Shown: in pieces, positions 19,814-28,736 of the stretch
Layout of the letters: every line of letters starts with the position of its first letter
How positions within the stretch are numbered: the stretch's first letter is position 1
NCBI RefSeq assembly: GCF_003665065.1
Contig: NZ_RCHR01000001.1
Location: forward strand, 372,001-436,000
Direction: 5' to 3'
DNA: 64,000 bases
Origin: Oceanobacillus piezotolerans
GTDB taxonomy: Bacteria > Bacillota > Bacilli > Bacillales > Amphibacillaceae
The notes under the pieces: generated by a model
The model's database searches: none
Seen by the model: the letters and a program-made list of their open reading frames with translations, nothing else
Told to the model about the DNA's origin: nothing
Program-made: the position numbers and the translations under genes

Positions 19814-20903
19814 TATCTTTCGCTACATGGAAGAGTGGGCACCAAGAAAATTAGCCTACGACTGGGATTCAGTTGGATTACAAGTTGGTTCCTATAATCA
19901 TAAGGTTAAGAAAGTAATGGTAACATTAGATGTAATGGAATCTGTTGTAGATGAAGCAATTGCTGAAAGCGTTAATCTCATTATTTCCCATCATCCAATG
20001 TTATTTAAGCCTCTAAATCAACTCAATTTAGATACTCCAAAAGGCAGAATGATTAAAAAGTTAGTTGAAAATGATATTACGGTTTATTCAGCTCATACCA
20101 ATCTAGATATTGCTAGTGGTGGTGTGAACGACATCTTGTGTGAATATATTGGAATTGAAAATACAGAAGTACTCCTTAAAGAAAAAGCAGAGCACCTTTT
20201 TAAAGTTGTTGTTTATGTACCAGAGACACATGCCGATGTAGTAAGAGAAGCTCTGGCAAAGAGTGGAGCAGGTCATATAGGCAATTATAGCCACTGTACA
20301 TTTCAAAGTGATGGCCAAGGTACTTTTAAACCCTTAGAAGGTACTAACCCTTTCATAGGGGAAGAAGGTCAACTAGAATATGTTGATGAAGTAAAAATCG
20401 AAACAATTGCTCAGGAAGGAAAATTATCTGAAACGATTTCAGAATTGGTTAAGGCCCACCCATATGAAGAACCTGCATATGATGTCTTTCCTTTGCGAAA
20501 TGAAGGACAACAATATGGAATAGGAAGAATTGGTACACTGCCAGTAGCTATGTCGTTGAAGGAATTAGGCGAAAAAGTGAAGCAAGAATTAGAAATGGAG
20601 CACATACGTATAACTGGCGATTTTAATAAAAAGGTAAGGAAAGTCGCCGTTTTAGGTGGTAGTGGAGAGAAATATATCCACTTGGCTAAACAAAGAGGTG
20701 CTGATGTTTATATAACAGGTGACATGTCATTTCATTATGCGCAGGATGCCTGGCAAATGGGATTATCTGTAATTGATGCTGGTCATTATATAGAAAAAGT
20801 AATGAAGGATAGAACAAAAGATTATCTGAACAAAAGATTAAAGGATCTATCGATCGATGTGATTACATCGAATACGAAAACGGACCCCTTTCAATTTATC
20901 TGA
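19788..20903 (+). CDS. yqfO: Nif3-like dinuclear metal centre protein (YqfO)
   Basis: This 371-residue member of the Nif3/DUF34 family has two Nif3 halves split by a CutA-like insert (about 130-230). Metal ligands are visible in IISHHPMLF near residue 65 and in the C-terminal GHYIE. ATG 19788 follows AGGAGGAA inside the end of trmK; TTG 19749 further upstream lacks a site. The family lacks a settled reaction, although a link to GTP cyclohydrolase-like activity has been proposed. The pairing with trmK is conserved in Firmicutes. Confidence 0.92.
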   Translation: MKEQVNHIDIFRYMEEWAPRKLAYDWDSVGLQVGSYNHKVKKVMVTLDVMESVVDEAIAESVNLIISHHPMLFKPLNQLNLDTPKGRMIKKLVENDITVYSAHTNLDIASGGVNDILCEYIGIENTEVLLKEKAEHLFKVVVYVPETHADVVREALAKSGAGHIGNYSHCTFQSDGQGTFKPLEGTNPFIGEEGQLEYVDEVKIETIAQEGKLSETISELVKAHPYEEPAYDVFPLRNEGQQYGIGRIGTLPVAMSLKELGEKVKQELEMEHIRITGDFNKKVRKVAVLGGSGEKYIHLAKQRGADVYITGDMSFHYAQDAWQMGLSVIDAGHYIEKVMKDRTKDYLNKRLKDLSIDVITSNTKTDPFQFI

Positions 20904-20920
20904 AAGAAGGAGATTTGAAT

Positions 20921-22237
20921 ATGATGAATGAAAAATACTTTGAGAGGTTTGGCTTAGAAGAGGATATGCTAAATGTCATATCAAACCTTAACTTTGTCAA
21001 ACCAACAGAAATTCAGGAAAAAGTAATTCCTGCTATCTTAAAGGGAGAGAGTGTAATTGGTCAGTCGCGGACGGGATCAGGTAAGACACATGCATATTTA
21101 CTTCCATTATTTAATAACCTAAATGCTGATAAAAGAGAAGTGAAATTTATCATTACTGCGCCAACACGCGAATTGGCTACACAAATTTATAATGAAGTTC
21201 GTAACATTATCCAATACGCAGGCAAAGAGGGTGTATGGATTGCTAAGTTGCTCGTAGGTGGCACAGATAAGCAAAAAATGATAGAAAAACTAAAGGAACC
21301 GCCGCACATCATCGTTGGTACTCCAGGAAGAATCTTAGATCTCGTAAATGAAGAAGCGATTTCGATTTATTCAACGACTTCCTTTGTCATAGATGAGGCA
21401 GATTTAATGCTTGATTTAGGTTTCATTAACGAAGTGGATCAATTATTAGTCCGTACAAAGAAAGATATTCAATTATTGGTATTCTCAGCTACTATACCAA
21501 TACGTTTGCAGCATTTCTTTAAGAAATATTTAGAAAATCCGACCTATATAAAAATAGATGATTATTTATCACCAGAAACGATGGAACATAAGCTTATTGC
21601 CAAAAAGCATCGTAATGTGGCTGATATTATAAAGGATATATCAAAGACAATTAATCCATATTTAGCTATTATTTTTACGAATGGAAAAGAATTAGCTAAT
21701 GAGTTAGCAGATCAATTGCAGGAACGCGGAATAGAGGCAGGACTCATCCATGGTGGCTTAACTCCACGAGAAAGAAAAAGAGTGTTAAAAGAAATTCAAA
21801 ACCTGCGTTACCAATATATTGTTGCGACTGACTTAGCATCTAGAGGAATTGACATAAAGGGAGTAAGCCATGTAATTAATGCGCAATTACCGAAAGAAGA
21901 AGAATTCTATATTCATCGTGTTGGGCGTACAGCAAGAGCTGGGATGGAAGGTACAGCAATAAGTATTTATGAAGACGAGAATATTGATCTAATTCACAAG
22001 CTAGAAGAAAAAGGACTTTCTTTCGAATACGTTGATATAAAAAATGGTCAGTTGACTGAAGCCAAATCTTGGAATGAGCGACATCTAAGAACGAAAACCT
22101 CAACAGATCTTGATAAAGAGGCTTGGAAAAAAGTTAGAAAAACCACAAAGGTTAAACCTGGATATAAGAAAAAAATGAAAAAGCAGCAGGAATCTATTAA
22201 GCGTCAATTATCGAAAAAAAACAGATATAAAAAGTAA
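20921..22237 (+). CDS. cshB: DEAD-box RNA helicase CshB
   Basis: This ATP-dependent RNA helicase has 438 residues from ATG 20921. Motifs in order are the Q motif region (FVKPTEIQEKVIPAI), Walker A SRTGSGKT (near 51-58), PTREL, TPGR, DEAD in VIDEADLML, SAT, and HRVGRTAR in the second RecA domain. The tail is rich in Lys and Arg. ATG 20921 lies 8 nt after AAGGAG; TTG 20915 is less likely. In B. subtilis CshB (YqfR) aids cold-shock RNA handling and lies between yqfO and nfo, as here. Confidence 0.95.
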   Translation: MMNEKYFERFGLEEDMLNVISNLNFVKPTEIQEKVIPAILKGESVIGQSRTGSGKTHAYLLPLFNNLNADKREVKFIITAPTRELATQIYNEVRNIIQYAGKEGVWIAKLLVGGTDKQKMIEKLKEPPHIIVGTPGRILDLVNEEAISIYSTTSFVIDEADLMLDLGFINEVDQLLVRTKKDIQLLVFSATIPIRLQHFFKKYLENPTYIKIDDYLSPETMEHKLIAKKHRNVADIIKDISKTINPYLAIIFTNGKELANELADQLQERGIEAGLIHGGLTPRERKRVLKEIQNLRYQYIVATDLASRGIDIKGVSHVINAQLPKEEEFYIHRVGRTARAGMEGTAISIYEDENIDLIHKLEEKGLSFEYVDIKNGQLTEAKSWNERHLRTKTSTDLDKEAWKKVRKTTKVKPGYKKKMKKQQESIKRQLSKKNRYKK

Positions 22238-22261
22238 TGGCAGATTGGAGAGGATTTATCT

Positions 22262-23155
22262 ATGTTAAAAATAGGGTCACACGTTTCCATGAATGGTAAA
22301 AAGATGCTTCTAGGATCAAGTGAAGAAGCTGTATCATATGGAGCAAATACTTTTATGATTTATACAGGTGCTCCTCAGAACACACGAAGAAAACCAATAG
22401 AGGAATTAAATATTGAATTGGGATTAGAGCATATGGCCGAAAACGGCATAGCTGATATTGTAGTACATGCGCCATATATTATAAATATTGGAAATTCAAC
22501 TAAGCCCGCTACTTTTGAATTAGGGGTTAACTTCTTGCGGAGTGAAATTGAGCGTACACAAGCTATTGGGTCGAAGCAAATTGTTCTGCATCCCGGTGCG
22601 CATGTAGGAGAAGGTGCAGAAATTGGAATCAAAAAGATTATAGAGGGATTAAACGAAGTGCTATTAAAAGACCAAGAGGTTCAGATCGCATTAGAAACGA
22701 TGGCTGGGAAAGGTTCTGAAGTTGGTAGAACCTTTGATGAGTTAGCTGCCATTATAGATGGTGTTACCCATAATGAAAAATTGTCAGTTTGCCTGGATAC
22801 TTGTCATATTCATGACGCAGGCTATAACATTGTAGAAGATTTTGATGGGGTACTAAATGAATTTGATAAAACGATTGGGATAGATCGAATTAAAGTTGTT
22901 CATGTGAATGATAGTAAAAACGAAAGAGGAGCTCATAAGGACCGTCATGAAAATATTGGATTTGGACATATTGGGTTTAAAGCATTACATTATATAATCA
23001 CTCACCCGCAACTGGAAGATCTTCCAAAGATATTAGAAACTCCATATGTAGGTACGGATAAGAATAACAAAAAAGCACCTTACAAGTTAGAAATCGAGAT
23101 GATTAAAAATGGTGTATTTGATGAGGAACTTAAAAATAAGATCATGAATGTATAA
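22262..23155 (+). CDS. nfo: Endonuclease IV (apurinic/apyrimidinic)
   Basis: This zinc-dependent AP endonuclease of base excision repair has 297 residues, a TIM barrel of the usual length. Zinc-ligand segments are visible: VVHAPY near 63, VLHPGAH near 104, ALETMAGKG near 141, [11 protein letters not shown] near 178, VHVNDSK near 213, and HENIGFG near 227. ATG 22262 follows a TGGAGAGG site. The gene lies 24 bp after cshB. In B. subtilis nfo (yqfS) takes part in repair in spores. Confidence 0.97.
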   Translation: MLKIGSHVSMNGKKMLLGSSEEAVSYGANTFMIYTGAPQNTRRKPIEELNIELGLEHMAENGIADIVVHAPYIINIGNSTKPATFELGVNFLRSEIERTQAIGSKQIVLHPGAHVGEGAEIGIKKIIEGLNEVLLKDQEVQIALETMAGKGSEVGRTFDELAAIIDGVTHNEKLSVCLDTCHIHDAGYNIVEDFDGVLNEFDKTIGIDRIKVVHVNDSKNERGAHKDRHENIGFGHIGFKALHYIITHPQLEDLPKILETPYVGTDKNNKKAPYKLEIEMIKNGVFDEELKNKIMNV

Positions 23156-23185
23156 TAAGATAAAGGCTAAAGGATATATCTAGAA

Positions 23186-23228
23186 AAGACTGGGACAAAA
23201 GTGTTTACTTAAGTCCCAGCTGTTTTCT
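23186..23228. terminator. Bidirectional terminator between nfo and yqfT
   Basis: A 7-bp core (CTGGGAC with GTCCCAG) with flanking A and T runs lies between convergent nfo and yqfT. Confidence 0.75.
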
Positions 23229-23511
23229 ACTCAAATAAATGTCCCAACCCATATGAATCTACAATCTCATGGAGTAATTTTTTGGCCTTTAGTGCGGTTG
23301 ACCTATCCGTAATTGCTTCCAAATCCTGAAACATCTTTTCTCTATCACGTGCTTTAAATGGATCTAGACTCGATTGCTTTAGGTATTTTGTAATTTTTGC
23401 CGCTTGCGCATTTGTTAAAGAAAATCCGTATTGTTTTCCATAGTGGAGTAACTCATTTTCGTTAATTTGTTTAATTTTTGTCTTAACTAATTCTTTAATA
23501 AAAAAAGACAT
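23227..23511 (-). CDS. yqfT: YqfT-like protein (DUF2624)
   Basis: This small cytoplasmic protein of 94 residues carries the DUF2624 pattern: LVKTKIKQINENELLHYGKQ followed by helices with NAQAAKITKYLK. The preferred start is the ATG at 23511, which has GAGGGTGG just upstream; an in-frame ATG at 23535 lies before that site. In B. subtilis yqfT follows nfo. Here it is on the opposite strand, convergent with nfo. Function is unknown. Confidence 0.85.
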   Translation of the reverse strand: MSFFIKELVKTKIKQINENELLHYGKQYGFSLTNAQAAKITKYLKQSSLDPFKARDREKMFQDLEAITDRSTALKAKKLLHEIVDSYGLGHLFE

Positions 23512-23653
23512 CAAACCACCCTCGCTAACATTCATTTAGTAGTCTATGTTATATCTGTAAAATGGTTCCATTCCATCCACGACCTTACAACATATATTTG
23601 AGATATCTCCGCACACTATTACTGTACCTCAACAACAAAAGGAGGTCAGTGAT

Positions 23654-24004
23654 ATGGCTGATGAGAAAAACCGTATAGAAGGCGCACCTAACCATGGAGA
23701 AGGAATTTATAACCGAGAACCAGATAGCTCAAGAAATGAAGAGTATGCAGCCGAATTTACTGCAAACGATTATGATGTAAGAAAAAGTGTAGAGACTGAA
23801 GATGAAGCCATTACCATGTATGGCTGGATAGGAATCGCACTCTCCGTTATTTCCTTTTTTATATGGCCTATCGTTTTAGGAGCAGCGGGTATTATTATGG
23901 GGTTTGTTTCTAGAAGTAAAGGAGCAGATACTCTCGGAAACATTGCAATCGCTGCAGGTGCAATCTCTATCTTAATCTCACTCTTTATATTACCTTTTGT
24001 ATAG
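23654..24004 (+). CDS. yqfX: YqfX-like membrane protein (DUF4190-like)
   Basis: This 116-residue protein has a hydrophilic acidic N-terminal half and two C-terminal hydrophobic segments (about 57-80 and 93-115) joined by RSKGADTLG. The pattern fits the DUF4190-like YqfX proteins of bacilli, found near nfo and yqfZ. ATG 23654 follows AAAGGAGGT. No function is known. A terminator follows immediately. Confidence 0.8.
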   Translation: MADEKNRIEGAPNHGEGIYNREPDSSRNEEYAAEFTANDYDVRKSVETEDEAITMYGWIGIALSVISFFIWPIVLGAAGIIMGFVSRSKGADTLGNIAIAAGAISILISLFILPFV

Positions 24005-24006
24005 TA

Positions 24007-24037
24007 TTAAAAGGAGGCCACCTCGGTCTCCTTTTTT
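24007..24037 (+). terminator. Intrinsic terminator after yqfX
   Basis: Stem AAAAGGAGGCC with GGTCTCCTTTT, a short loop and a T run. Confidence 0.8.
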
Positions 24038-24049
24038 ATGGTTTTGTGG

Positions 24050-24376
24050 CTATTCGTAAATGGGGAAGTAATACCATTCTCCAACTTTTATATGATATGG
24101 ATCAGATGTTGGGTTAAGTTCCATGAAATCAGTAAGGATTTTCTCAGGAGAGAGAGATGTTTTGGATTCGTTTATTGACTCTACGATAGAAAGCAGGGTA
24201 TCGCCACTTTCTGCTTTTAACCTTATAATTGTATAATTGTTTATATTTTTATCGGTTAAAATCACATCTGACCTATAATGTTCTATCTGATTCGTGCCTA
24301 GAGATAAATCTTTATATACACTTGTTATAAGAAGTATAATGGCAATATAAAGAATATATTTTTTTAAGATTTGCAT
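24050..24376 (-). CDS. yqfZ: LysM-like membrane-anchored protein (YqfZ)
   Basis: This 108-residue protein has one N-terminal membrane segment (about 5-24). A LysM-like module (about 55-105) begins with the phrase ESGDTLLSIVESIN and ends with IKVGEWYYFPI. LysM modules bind peptidoglycan, so an extracytoplasmic wall-facing position is likely. It corresponds to B. subtilis yqfZ by order (after yqfX). It faces away from the following NfeD-like gene. Its role is unknown. Confidence 0.8.
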   Translation of the reverse strand: MQILKKYILYIAIILLITSVYKDLSLGTNQIEHYRSDVILTDKNINNYTIIRLKAESGDTLLSIVESINESKTSLSPEKILTDFMELNPTSDPYHIKVGEWYYFPIYE

Positions 24377-24441
24377 GGTATTCTCCTTTGAATGAAACTT
24401 TTTTTATTTGATTACGTATTTTGAGTAAGGGAGGAATTAGA

Positions 24442-25077
24442 ATGGAAATATTTGAATTAGCGTGGATTGGTCTCATCATAACCAGTTTAGGTACACTTTT
24501 CTTAATTGGAGAAGTCTTAGTAAATGCAAGAGGTGTTTTTGCTTTACTTGGTATAGGATTTATGTCTGTTTACTTTGGTGCATATGTAGAAACAGATTCT
24601 TTCATTATTATGCTTATTTTATATTTTATTGGTTTATTCCTAATTATTTTAGACGGGAAAGTAATTAATGACGGAACGTTTGCTACCATTGGATTTGTTA
24701 TTATGCTTATCGCGGTTGCCATTGCTGCTCCCGATTTTACATCTGGGCTTTATTCTGTTCTTGGAGTACTTATTGGTACTGGTGCCTCCTTTATCTTTCC
24801 GAAGGTATTTAAAAAGAGACAAATGTGGACTAAGCTTGCTTTAAAGGATCAATTAACAAGTGAAGCAGGTTATAATTCCATGAATATGGAATACGGAAAG
24901 CTTTTAAATAAAAAGGGAAGGACATTAACTGATTTACGTCCTGTAGGAACAATACGCATTGATGGAAAGGATTATAGTGCGATATCGAACGGTCAATGGA
25001 TTCAAAAGAACACCATCGTTTCCGTAGTGCAAGTTGATGGAACAAAGATACTTGTCGAAATAATAGATGAAAAATAA
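24442..25077 (+). CDS. NfeD-like membrane protein
   Basis: The protein has 211 residues from ATG 24442, after a GGGAGGAATT site; the in-frame TTG 24421 is before that site. Four or so hydrophobic segments fill the first ~125 residues. They are followed by a soluble C-terminal domain with GRTLTDLRPVGTIRIDGKDY, the sequence typical of the NfeD OB-fold. NfeD proteins usually pair with flotillins or stomatins. No such partner is adjacent here; floA is about 24 kb away. The transmembrane-plus-OB layout is clear, the role is not. Confidence 0.82.
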   Translation: MEIFELAWIGLIITSLGTLFLIGEVLVNARGVFALLGIGFMSVYFGAYVETDSFIIMLILYFIGLFLIILDGKVINDGTFATIGFVIMLIAVAIAAPDFTSGLYSVLGVLIGTGASFIFPKVFKKRQMWTKLALKDQLTSEAGYNSMNMEYGKLLNKKGRTLTDLRPVGTIRIDGKDYSAISNGQWIQKNTIVSVVQVDGTKILVEIIDEK

Positions 25078-25083
25078 TAATTT

Positions 25084-25124
25084 CAACTCGTTTCTTAAAT
25101 AAGGAACGAGTTTTTCTTTTTTTA
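25084..25124 (+). terminator. Intrinsic terminator after the NfeD-like gene
   Basis: Stem AACTCGTTTCTT with AAGGAACGAGTT followed by T-rich sequence (TTTTTCTTTTTTT). Confidence 0.85.
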
Positions 25125-25176
25125 TTGAAGTACTAAAATTCTGATTGTAAATTTAATGTAAAGAATAAACAAAAAC

Positions 25177-25203
25177 TTTACAAAAACTTTACTTAACTTT
25201 AGT
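25177..25203 (+). promoter_or_regulatory. Candidate PhoP box before the Na/Pi cotransporter
   Basis: Three direct repeats, TTTACA (25177), TTTACT (25188) and TTTAGT (25198), are spaced 11 and 10 bp apart, one helical turn. PhoP of bacilli binds TTAACA-like direct repeats at this spacing. The gene downstream encodes a phosphate transporter, which fits. PhoP control is inferred. Confidence 0.5.
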
Positions 25204-25254
25204 ATAGATAACGGAATCTAACTTTTTACCAATAAAAGAAGGGATGTAACTTAT

Positions 25255-26880
25255 TTGGAAATCGATATACAGACTCTGCTTTTTGAATTTTTCGGGGGGT
25301 TAGGAATATTCCTTCTTGGTATTAAGTTCATGGGAGATGGTTTGCAAAAATCAGCTGGAAATCGCTTAAGAGATATTCTTGATCGGTTTACTTCTAATCC
25401 TTTTTTAGGAGTATTAGCAGGGATTATTGTTACTGGCTTAATTCAGAGCAGCTCTGGTACGACAGTTCTTACCGTAGGATTAGTTAATGCAGGCTTTATG
25501 ACGTTAAGACAAGCAATAGGTGTCATTATGGGTGCGAATATTGGAACCACGGTTACAGCTTTTATCATTGGTATTGATATCGGGGAATATGCATTACCCA
25601 TAATTGCAATTGGTTCATTGATTATATTCTTTATTAAATCACCAAGAATGGTTGCCATTGGACAAGCTATTTTCGGCTTCGGAGCTCTATTTTTGGGATT
25701 GGAATTAATGAGTAATGGTATGAAGCCTTTGAGCTCTCTAGCGACTTTCCATGAACTAACCATGAGTATGAGTGAAACCCCCATATTAGGTGTACTTATA
25801 GGCACTATATTTACTATGATTGTACAAAGTTCTAGTGCCACAATCGGAATTCTTCAAAGTTTATACGCGGAAGGTGCTATCACCCTTGAAGCCGCTTTGC
25901 CAGTATTATTTGGAGATAATATAGGAACCACAATAACTGCAATTCTAGCAGCTATAGGTTCCACAGTCGTCGCAAAACGAGCTGCACTTACACATGTTAT
26001 TTTTAATCTTATAGGAACAACTATATTCATGTTATTATTGATACCATTTACAAGCTATGTTGTATTCTTACAACAACAGCTTGCATTGAACGAGGAAATG
26101 ACGATTGCCTTTGCTCATGGAAGTTTTAATGTAATTAACACTATTATCCAGTTACCGTTTATAGCTGTACTTGCCTGGATTGTAACTAAACTTATTCCCG
26201 GTGAAGATTCTGTTATCCAATATAAACCAAAGCATTTAGATCCTATTTTTATTGAACGGTCTTCTTCTTTAGCTTTAGAACAGGCCAAATTAGAGGTCGT
26301 ACGAATGGGGGAATATGCCTATAAAGGTTTGGAAGAGACAAGCTTATATCTTACTACTAATCAGCCAAGGCATTCAGATACAGCCATTCAAATTGAGAGC
26401 GCAATAAATAACTTAGATCGAAGAATAACCGACTATCTTGTACAAATATCAAGCGAATCACTAACCGAAGCGGAAAGTTCAAAACATACAACTTTAATGG
26501 ATACGGTACGGGACATAGAGCGAATTGGTGACCATTTTGAAAATATTATAGAGTTAATTGACTATAAAATAACTAACAAGGTCAATCTCTCAAAACAAGC
26601 ATTTGAGGATTTAAATAGCATGTTTGATTTAACGCTGCTAACGGTTAAACAAGCGGTTAGTGCTCTGGATAAATTAGATAGGGAGAAAGCAATCGAAGTT
26701 GTGCAAAAAGAAGAGCAGATAGATAATATGGAAAGAGAGTTTCGTAAAAACCATATTATCCGCATGAATGAAAATCTGTGTAATGGTTCAGCGGGAATTG
26801 TTTTTGTTGATATCATAAGCAATTTAGAGCGAATAGGAGATCATGCAGTAAATATTGCTGAAGATGTCTTAGGGGAATGA
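25255..26880 (+). CDS. Na+/phosphate cotransporter (NptA-like) with PhoU-like tail
   Basis: This 541-residue membrane protein belongs to the sodium-dependent phosphate cotransporter family (Na_Pi_cotrans). Two inverted repeats each hold the family motif: QSSSGTT near residue 63 and QSSSAT near 191. Membrane segments span about 5-310, and the C-terminal 200 residues form a PhoU-like helical domain with the motif RIGDHFENI near 425 and again RIGDHAVNI near 527. Start is TTG 25255 after AAGGGATG. A possible PhoP box lies 50 bp upstream. In this window it may be the main phosphate importer, since no pst genes are present at their usual place. Confidence 0.92.
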   Translation: MEIDIQTLLFEFFGGLGIFLLGIKFMGDGLQKSAGNRLRDILDRFTSNPFLGVLAGIIVTGLIQSSSGTTVLTVGLVNAGFMTLRQAIGVIMGANIGTTVTAFIIGIDIGEYALPIIAIGSLIIFFIKSPRMVAIGQAIFGFGALFLGLELMSNGMKPLSSLATFHELTMSMSETPILGVLIGTIFTMIVQSSSATIGILQSLYAEGAITLEAALPVLFGDNIGTTITAILAAIGSTVVAKRAALTHVIFNLIGTTIFMLLLIPFTSYVVFLQQQLALNEEMTIAFAHGSFNVINTIIQLPFIAVLAWIVTKLIPGEDSVIQYKPKHLDPIFIERSSSLALEQAKLEVVRMGEYAYKGLEETSLYLTTNQPRHSDTAIQIESAINNLDRRITDYLVQISSESLTEAESSKHTTLMDTVRDIERIGDHFENIIELIDYKITNKVNLSKQAFEDLNSMFDLTLLTVKQAVSALDKLDREKAIEVVQKEEQIDNMEREFRKNHIIRMNENLCNGSAGIVFVDIISNLERIGDHAVNIAEDVLGE

Positions 26881-26885
26881 ACTAG

Positions 26886-26920
26886 TAAAGAAGATAGACG
26901 CTAGTCTTTCTTCTTTGCTG
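26886..26920 (+). terminator. Possible terminator after the Na/Pi cotransporter
   Basis: AAAGAAGATAGAC pairs imperfectly with GTCTTTCTTCTTT around a short loop. There is no strong T run, so it is weak. Confidence 0.5.
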
Positions 26921-27034
26921 GGTTTATAGATATATGAAATTTTATATTGCTTTTTTTATTGGTAAATGCTATTATAATTATTGTCGTTTCAAATTGAAAC
27001 AATATAGTAGGAATTTTAAAGTAATAATAAACAA

Positions 27035-27063
27035 TTGACAAAGAGTCACAGAAATGATATATT
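27035..27063 (+). promoter_or_regulatory. SigA promoter of the tRNA cluster
   Basis: TTGACA (27035-27040), a 17-bp spacer and TATATT (27058-27063) lie 33 bp before the first tRNA. This is a near-consensus promoter suited to stable RNA. Confidence 0.85.
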
Positions 27064-27095
27064 AAATATCGTTGCTGCAAAACAAAGTTAAATAT

Positions 27096-27170
27096 TCCAC
27101 AGTAGCTCAGTGGTAGAGCAATCGGCTGTTAACCGATCGGTCGTAGGTTCGAATCCTACCTGTGGAGCCA
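27096..27170 (+). tRNA. tRNA-Asn (anticodon GTT)
   Basis: A complete cloverleaf of 75 nt with encoded CCA. Acceptor TCCACAG pairs with CTGTGGA; the anticodon stem ATCGG/CCGAT closes a loop with GTT at 27128-27130; the T arm has GGTTCGAATCC. First gene of a six-tRNA cluster. Confidence 0.96.
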
Positions 27171-27173
27171 AAT

Positions 27174-27250
27174 GGCGGCGTAGCTCAGCTGGCGAGAGCG
27201 TACGGTTCATACCCGTGAGGTCGTGGGTTCGATCCCCTCCGCCGCTACCA
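27174..27250 (+). tRNA. tRNA-Met, probably elongator (anticodon CAT)
   Basis: A 77-nt cloverleaf with CCA and anticodon CAT at 27208-27210. Acceptor GGCGGCG pairs with CGCCGCT, including a G1-U72 pair. From memory it closely resembles the B. subtilis elongator tRNA-Met. The initiator is excluded because the anticodon stem lacks the three G-C pairs. A CAT tRNA could also be the lysidine-modified tRNA-Ile; the fourth gene in this cluster is the better candidate for that. Confidence 0.85.
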
Positions 27251-27265
27251 TTTATATTTTACTTT

Positions 27266-27342
27266 GGCGGTCGTGGCGAAGTGGTTAACGCACCGGATTG
27301 TGGCTCCGGCATTCGTGGGTTCGATTCCCACCGGTCGCCCCA
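27266..27342 (+). tRNA. tRNA-His (anticodon GTG)
   Basis: Anticodon GTG at 27300-27302. The extra 5' G (position -1) pairs with C73, the hallmark of tRNA-His. CCA is encoded. The acceptor stem contains two adjacent G-U pairs (G4-U69 and U5-G68). The T arm is perfect. Confidence 0.95.
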
Positions 27343-27355
27343 TATTTAAGCTTTA

Positions 27356-27432
27356 GGACCCTTAGCTCAGTTGGTTAGAGCTATCGGCTCATAACCGATC
27401 GGTCGCAGGTTCGAGTCCTGCAGGGTCCACCA
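27356..27432 (+). tRNA. tRNA with anticodon CAT (probably Ile2, lysidine type)
   Basis: A 77-nt cloverleaf with anticodon CAT at 27390-27392 and encoded CCA. The acceptor stem GGACCCT/AGGGTCC and anticodon stem ATCGG/CCGAT are perfect. The acceptor and D arm resemble the tRNA-Ile2 that TilS converts to read AUA in bacilli; this is inferred from memory of that sequence. Elongator Met is the alternative. Confidence 0.85.
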
Positions 27433-27439
27433 TTTACTC

Positions 27440-27532
27440 GGAGGTATACCCAAGTCTGGCTGAAGGGATCGGTCTTGAAAACCGACAGGCGGGTCAAACC
27501 GCGCGTGGGTTCGAATCCCTCTACCTCCTCCA
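27440..27532 (+). tRNA. tRNA-Ser (anticodon TGA)
   Basis: A 93-nt class II tRNA with a long variable arm and anticodon TGA at 27476-27478. The acceptor stem GGAGGTA/TACCTCC is perfect. The discriminator before CCA is T, where G is usual for tRNA-Ser, and the T stem has a T-T mismatch (GTGGG against CCCTC). These oddities are discussed in the findings. Confidence 0.92.
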
Positions 27533-27571
27533 TACTTAATACATAAATCTAAAAAAGCGAAAACTTCATAA

Positions 27572-27647
<76 letters not shown>

Positions 27648-27654
27648 GTATAGA

Positions 27655-27675
27655 CAAGCAGTTGCTTGTTTTTTT
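27655..27675 (+). terminator. Terminator of the tRNA cluster
   Basis: CAAGCAGTTGCTTG forms a short hairpin followed by seven T. The rest of the gap up to sodA (27676-28032) holds an imperfect hairpin near 27679-27725 and the candidate sodA promoter; I see no gene in it. Confidence 0.85.
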
Positions 27676-27953
27676 GTTTGCTAAAGTTTACCTTTACATC
27701 GAGGTAGCAAAACTCGAGGGTAACTTCAAGGGGAGTGCGCACAACGCATAGTAAGTTTTTTCAGAATCTTTAGGAGCAAATGGAGTCTTTACATACTTGC
27801 CAAAGTATTATCCAGTCTGTTTTCATGTTAAAGGTATATATCAGGCTAATATTCCATATTCTTCTTTTGAATATAATAATCATCGATTCGTTAACTGAAA
27901 GTGTTAAATATTAAAATTTTTATTACTTTTTATAATAAATACGAGCAAATAAT

Positions 27954-27982
27954 TTGCAACGATCAACAAGCAGTGATATCTT
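27954..27982 (+). promoter_or_regulatory. Candidate promoter of sodA
   Basis: TTGCAA and TATCTT are separated by 17 bp and lie 50 bp before the sodA start. Both boxes match the SigA consensus only in part (4 of 6 each). Confidence 0.35.
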
Positions 27983-28032
27983 CTAGATAAAGGGCTTGCC
28001 CTTAATTACCATTATTAGGGAGGAAGATACAA

Positions 28033-28644
28033 ATGGCAAAATACGAATTACCTGAGCTACCATATGCATACGATGCATTAGAGCCTACAATCGACAAGGA
28101 AACAATGAACATACACCACACGAAGCATCATAACACCTATGTAACTAAGCTTAACGCTGCAGTAGAAGGATTATCTGATCTTCAAGATAAATCAGTAGAA
28201 GAGCTTATTTCTAATCTTGATGCTGTTCCGGAAGAACAACGTACAGCAGTACGCAATAACGGTGGTGGACACGCTAACCATAGCTTGTTCTGGAAATTAC
28301 TTTCACCTAATGGTGGCGGTGAACCAACTGGAGAACTTGCTGAGAAAATCAATAGCACGTTTGGAAGCTTTGATTCATTTAAAGAAAAGTTTGCAGATGC
28401 AGCTGCAGCGCGTTTTGGTTCCGGTTGGGCATGGCTTGTTTTAAACAATGGCGATCTAGAAGTTACTAGCACTCCAAACCAAGATTCTCCTTTAATGGAA
28501 GGAAAAACTCCTTTATTAGGTCTTGATGTTTGGGAGCATGCTTATTACCTTAAATATCAAAACAAACGTCCTGACTATATCTCTGCTTTCTGGAATGTAG
28601 TAAATTGGGATGAAGTTTCTAAAAATTACACAGAAGCTAAATAA
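28033..28644 (+). CDS. sodA: Superoxide dismutase (Mn/Fe type)
   Basis: This cytoplasmic enzyme converts superoxide to hydrogen peroxide and oxygen. The 203-residue protein has the metal ligands in order: His in [12 protein letters not shown] (near 27), His in [10 protein letters not shown] (near 82), and Asp and His in [12 protein letters not shown] (near 164-168). Length and motifs are those of Bacillus Mn-SOD; manganese rather than iron use is assumed from the family. ATG 28033 follows a GGGAGGAAG site, and a good terminator follows the stop. Confidence 0.97.
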   Translation: MAKYELPELPYAYDALEPTIDKETMNIHHTKHHNTYVTKLNAAVEGLSDLQDKSVEELISNLDAVPEEQRTAVRNNGGGHANHSLFWKLLSPNGGGEPTGELAEKINSTFGSFDSFKEKFADAAAARFGSGWAWLVLNNGDLEVTSTPNQDSPLMEGKTPLLGLDVWEHAYYLKYQNKRPDYISAFWNVVNWDEVSKNYTEAK

Positions 28645-28655
28645 TATTTGATTGT

Positions 28656-28686
28656 AAAACACGAGGGATTTCCCTCGTGTTTTTGT
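28656..28686 (+). terminator. Intrinsic terminator after sodA
   Basis: Stem AAACACGAGGGA with TCCCTCGTGTTT, 2-nt loop, then T run. Confidence 0.9.
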
Positions 28687-28736
28687 ATATCTAATCCTTT
28701 ATCGTTCACACTAAGAAGGATAAAGGAGAATTAGAT

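Noticed and set aside
27110..27349. 79-codon open frame across the tRNA genes
   Set aside because: It overlaps three tRNA genes that form perfect cloverleaves; the frame is accidental.
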